Assembly: GCA_018436925.1 (NCBI GenBank)
Contig: JAHDKI010000011.1
Coordinates: 185,245-249,244 of the forward strand
Direction: 5' to 3'
Length of the DNA: 64,000 nucleotides
Source of the DNA: Syntrophaceae bacterium
GTDB taxonomy: Bacteria; Desulfobacterota; Syntrophia; Syntrophales; Smithellaceae
Part shown: positions 62,358 through 64,000 of the stretch, piece by piece
Layout: each line of letters begins with the position of its first letter
How positions within the stretch are numbered: position 1 is the stretch's first letter
Made by a program: the position numbers and the translations under genes
Notes under the pieces: model-generated
What the model was told of the DNA's origin: nothing
Seen by the model: the letters and a program-made list of their open reading frames with translations, nothing else
The model's database searches: none

Positions 62358-62473
62358 AATTCCTTAAAACGGCTTCGGGTTAATTCGAAGCGTCTGAAAA
62401 TCTGTTAACTTAACAAATTAAGGGCGTCCCACTTGGTTCTCGCTTGGTCCACCAAGGGCGTCCCGCTTGGTCC
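62358..62473 (+). repeat. dispersed intergenic repeat, copy B
   Basis: Full-length copy: CTTAAAACGGCTTCGGG, GCTTCG/CGAAGC hairpin, TGTTAACTTAACA dyad, then AGGGCGTCCC twice, each followed by (A/G)CTTGGT. 31 bp identical to copy C. Confidence 0.8.
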
Positions 62474-62547
62474 TCCTTGACGAACGTCCCCTATATTCCC
62501 GCAGGGGCTGTCTAGCATGTGGTGCGCGGTTCAAACTCTTTGTCAGA

Positions 62548-63099
62548 TTATTTATGATACCGTAACCATAACCATATCCCAATGTGAGCTAAGAAAATCG
62601 TAAGGCTGAGACTTAGTACAGTGCAACCTTGCCAGCATAAAAGGTTGCATCTATTCAGTGCGAAAAATACACCTGTAGCGACTGCTAAGAAAAAGAGTAT
62701 TGCAAATAAATGAAGCGTTATTTCTGCTCCAATCTGAACACTTATTTGCGCATTACCTTCGAAGGCTTTCCAACCATTTACGATAGTATGATCATTTGAG
62801 AGCTTCTCTCTTAGATATTGCAATGTTTTTGCGTGCTGCGCCCGAGCATCACCGATACGACGGATGGATGCATAAATAATAGTGTCTAATATTTGAAGAA
62901 ACACGATGGTTAATCCGCCAACAAATATTGTCCAATCTGATACAGGACTGCCATTCTTCAAGAGGAACCCTAAAAAGCCGAAGAATCCAGCCACTAGCGT
63001 AAAAAAGAATGTGATATGACCTGAGCGCAATTTTTCGAGGTGCCGGTAATGTTCATACGACTCTTTGAATTCTTCGAGAAAATAATCATTTTCGCACAT
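62548..63099 (-). CDS. hypothetical membrane protein, SLATT-like layout
   Basis: A 183-residue protein: a charged N-terminal helix (FLEEFKESYEHYRHLEKLR), then a pair of membrane helices (FFFTLVAGFFGFLGFLL and FVGGLTIVFLQILDTIIYASI), a soluble helical loop and a second pair near the C-terminus. The order resembles small pore-forming accessory proteins of defence systems, but I see no signature and cannot assign it. No effector or nuclease gene lies beside it. Confidence 0.5.
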   Translation of the reverse strand: MCENDYFLEEFKESYEHYRHLEKLRSGHITFFFTLVAGFFGFLGFLLKNGSPVSDWTIFVGGLTIVFLQILDTIIYASIRRIGDARAQHAKTLQYLREKLSNDHTIVNGWKAFEGNAQISVQIGAEITLHLFAILFFLAVATGVFFALNRCNLLCWQGCTVLSLSLTIFLAHIGIWLWLRYHK

Positions 63100-63149
63100 C
63101 GTTTATTCCTTCCTCTTTGATAGTAATATTACGTGCGGCGCTGCTGACA

Positions 63150-63824
63150 TTAATCTTTTCGGACTTCCTCAAAATCACTATCATCAATAACTTCACTTAA
63201 TTTCTCGGGTTCAACTATTATGTTTTTATCTTTTCCTTGTATCTTTGAGTAAATGCTTCCACCAAGCATTAATAACATTAAAATTCCATACCAAATGATG
63301 CCTAGCAAAAAGATAACGCCACCAATTCTGATGATCCATCCAAGAACCGGTAATTCATAAGCCCACTTTATTGTTTTGAAAAGCCAGTTGTTTATTGGAT
63401 TAATCGCAATAGATGGTATGAACAATATTAAAATGTATAAAATTATTGAACCAATCGTAAGCAATAAATCGAACCACGCATCGTTTTCAATGCGTGCGAT
63501 CAAAGAATAGTCATAAGACATATGTGCTTGTTTGCGTTGCTCATAGGCATTGCTAGAAAATCCCATAAACAGAACAAAACCACCTATGAGCGGAAATATG
63601 ATTAATTTCCATCCGCCGCTTTCATCTTGAAGAGAATTTAATGTTGTTAGTGCGGTTAAAGATATAAGAAGATACGCTCCAAACGCTTTGACTATTAACA
63701 ACGCTCTGTCGAATTTTATGGCTGCAAATAAAAGGGCGAAAGGGAGAACGAATACCCATTTCCAGAGAAAGCCAAACACAATATTTATTATTCCAAGATA
63801 AAATATAAAAGCGAATAAGTTCAT
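63150..63824 (-). CDS. hypothetical multi-pass membrane protein
   Basis: A 224-residue protein with at least six hydrophobic stretches and a charged, acidic C-terminus (EKLSEVIDDSDFEEVRKD). AT-rich codons suggest it is foreign to the left half of the window. A GGGGTG sequence lies 6 bases before the ATG. It is in the same direction as the gene at 62548, 50 bp apart, and may be co-transcribed with it. Confidence 0.5.
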   Translation of the reverse strand: MNLFAFIFYLGIINIVFGFLWKWVFVLPFALLFAAIKFDRALLIVKAFGAYLLISLTALTTLNSLQDESGGWKLIIFPLIGGFVLFMGFSSNAYEQRKQAHMSYDYSLIARIENDAWFDLLLTIGSIILYILILFIPSIAINPINNWLFKTIKWAYELPVLGWIIRIGGVIFLLGIIWYGILMLLMLGGSIYSKIQGKDKNIIVEPEKLSEVIDDSDFEEVRKD

Positions 63825-63879
63825 GTTTCACCCCACTACCATTATTGATAACGTATAATATTTTTCGCACAATTGAGGA

Positions 63880-63943
63880 GTAGCCCTCGATCTGGTAAAG
63901 GATTTGTTGCTCAAGACAAAAACAATACCATCAGGAGGGCTAC
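63880..63943 (+). promoter_or_regulatory. inverted repeat covering the ribosome site of the edge gene
   Basis: GTAGCCCTC (63880-63888) is complementary to GAGGGCTAC (63935-63943), 46 nt apart. The right arm contains the GAGG ribosome-binding sequence of the gene starting at 63946. Confidence 0.55.
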
Positions 63944-63945
63944 AC

Positions 63946-64000
63946 ATGGAGACTAGCAAAACATTAAAGGAAAACAAAGGGGTAAAATCAGGTCAGATTA
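63946..64000 (+). CDS. 5' end of an unidentified gene, possibly of a mobile element
   Basis: The first 18 codons (METSKTLKENKGVKSGQI) behind AGGAGG. Everything beyond is cut by the window edge. Position after a run of AT-rich accessory genes and behind an inverted repeat fits the left end of an insertion element, but the visible residues do not identify it. Confidence 0.4.
   Translation, partial: METSKTLKENKGVKSGQI

Noticed and set aside
50683..62473. A classical integron cassette array
   Set aside because: Repeat ends resemble attC partly (TTAACAATTC, GTTAAAC), but no integrase is present, the glycan module is too large and on the opposite strand, and the conserved block has its own internal hairpin. 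It is kept only as an alternative explanation.
62548..63824. A defence island with SLATT-like effectors
   Set aside because: Only the membrane topology is suggestive. There is no sensor, nuclease, nucleotidyltransferase or protease gene next to these two proteins.

Overview
The window reads as a chromosome segment of a Gram-negative anaerobe, most likely a Desulfobacterota (Syntrophus/Smithella-like) bacterium. This is inferred from lipopolysaccharide genes (kdsB, hldD), selA, a split-subunit glycine decarboxylase (gcvPA/gcvPB), an ADP-forming acyl-CoA synthetase pair, MaoC hydratases and 3-hydroxyacyl-CoA dehydrogenase, a sigma-54 activator, and GC-rich coding sequence. Roughly the first 46 kb look like stable chromosome. 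From about 46.9 kb to the right edge the sequence becomes patchier, less GC-rich and full of repeats and unrecognised membrane proteins, as in an accessory region.

Layout. 0-15.3 kb: a methyltransferase cut by the left edge; a coupled ThDP enzyme/quinone-reductase pair; 3-hydroxybutyryl-CoA dehydrogenase; patatin and M48 peptidase; an FmdB-like zinc ribbon; an Old Yellow Enzyme; a CsgG/FlgO-like secreted protein; a two-gene MaoC hydratase; a sigma-54 response regulator with a convergent histidine kinase; two small secreted proteins, one behind a clear sigma-54 promoter. 15.5-25.8 kb: a YtpB-type terpene synthase, an HI0933 flavoprotein, then (minus strand) kdsB, hldD and, upstream of them, a translationally coupled three-gene operon. 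That operon encodes an adenylation-carrier-acyltransferase fusion, an isocitrate/isopropylmalate-type dehydrogenase and an isochorismatase-aldehyde dehydrogenase fusion. I consider it the most novel system here. 26-33.6 kb: a small membrane protein, a candidate structured sRNA, and a minus-strand run hemN-like, selA, rluA-family, pgeF, and the acyl-CoA synthetase (ADP-forming) alpha and beta genes.

33.6-43.7 kb: peptide deformylase, then the glycine cleavage and lipoate genes gcvT-gcvH-gcvPA-gcvPB-lipA and lpd. A VapBC toxin-antitoxin module with its own palindromic operator sits between lipA and lpd. Cupin, CorA and a ferritin-like protein follow. Together T, H, P and L make the full glycine cleavage complex, and LipA lipoylates GcvH. 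43.8-50.3 kb: minus-strand singletons (two exported proteins, DUF169, GNAT, LRR/zinc ribbon, methyltransferase, serine hydrolase).

50.9-57.8 kb: a compact plus-strand glycan cluster (phosphatase-superfamily protein, methyltransferase, GT2, GT4, epimerase, two tandem GT9-like paralogs). 58-64 kb: a CopB copper ATPase and four multi-pass membrane proteins, ending in the first codons of another gene. Four direct copies of an intergenic repeat (about 50.7, 57.9, 60.3 and 62.4 kb) bracket the glycan cluster, the copper ATPase and a membrane-protein pair as separate modules. I saw no rRNA, tRNA or CRISPR array.
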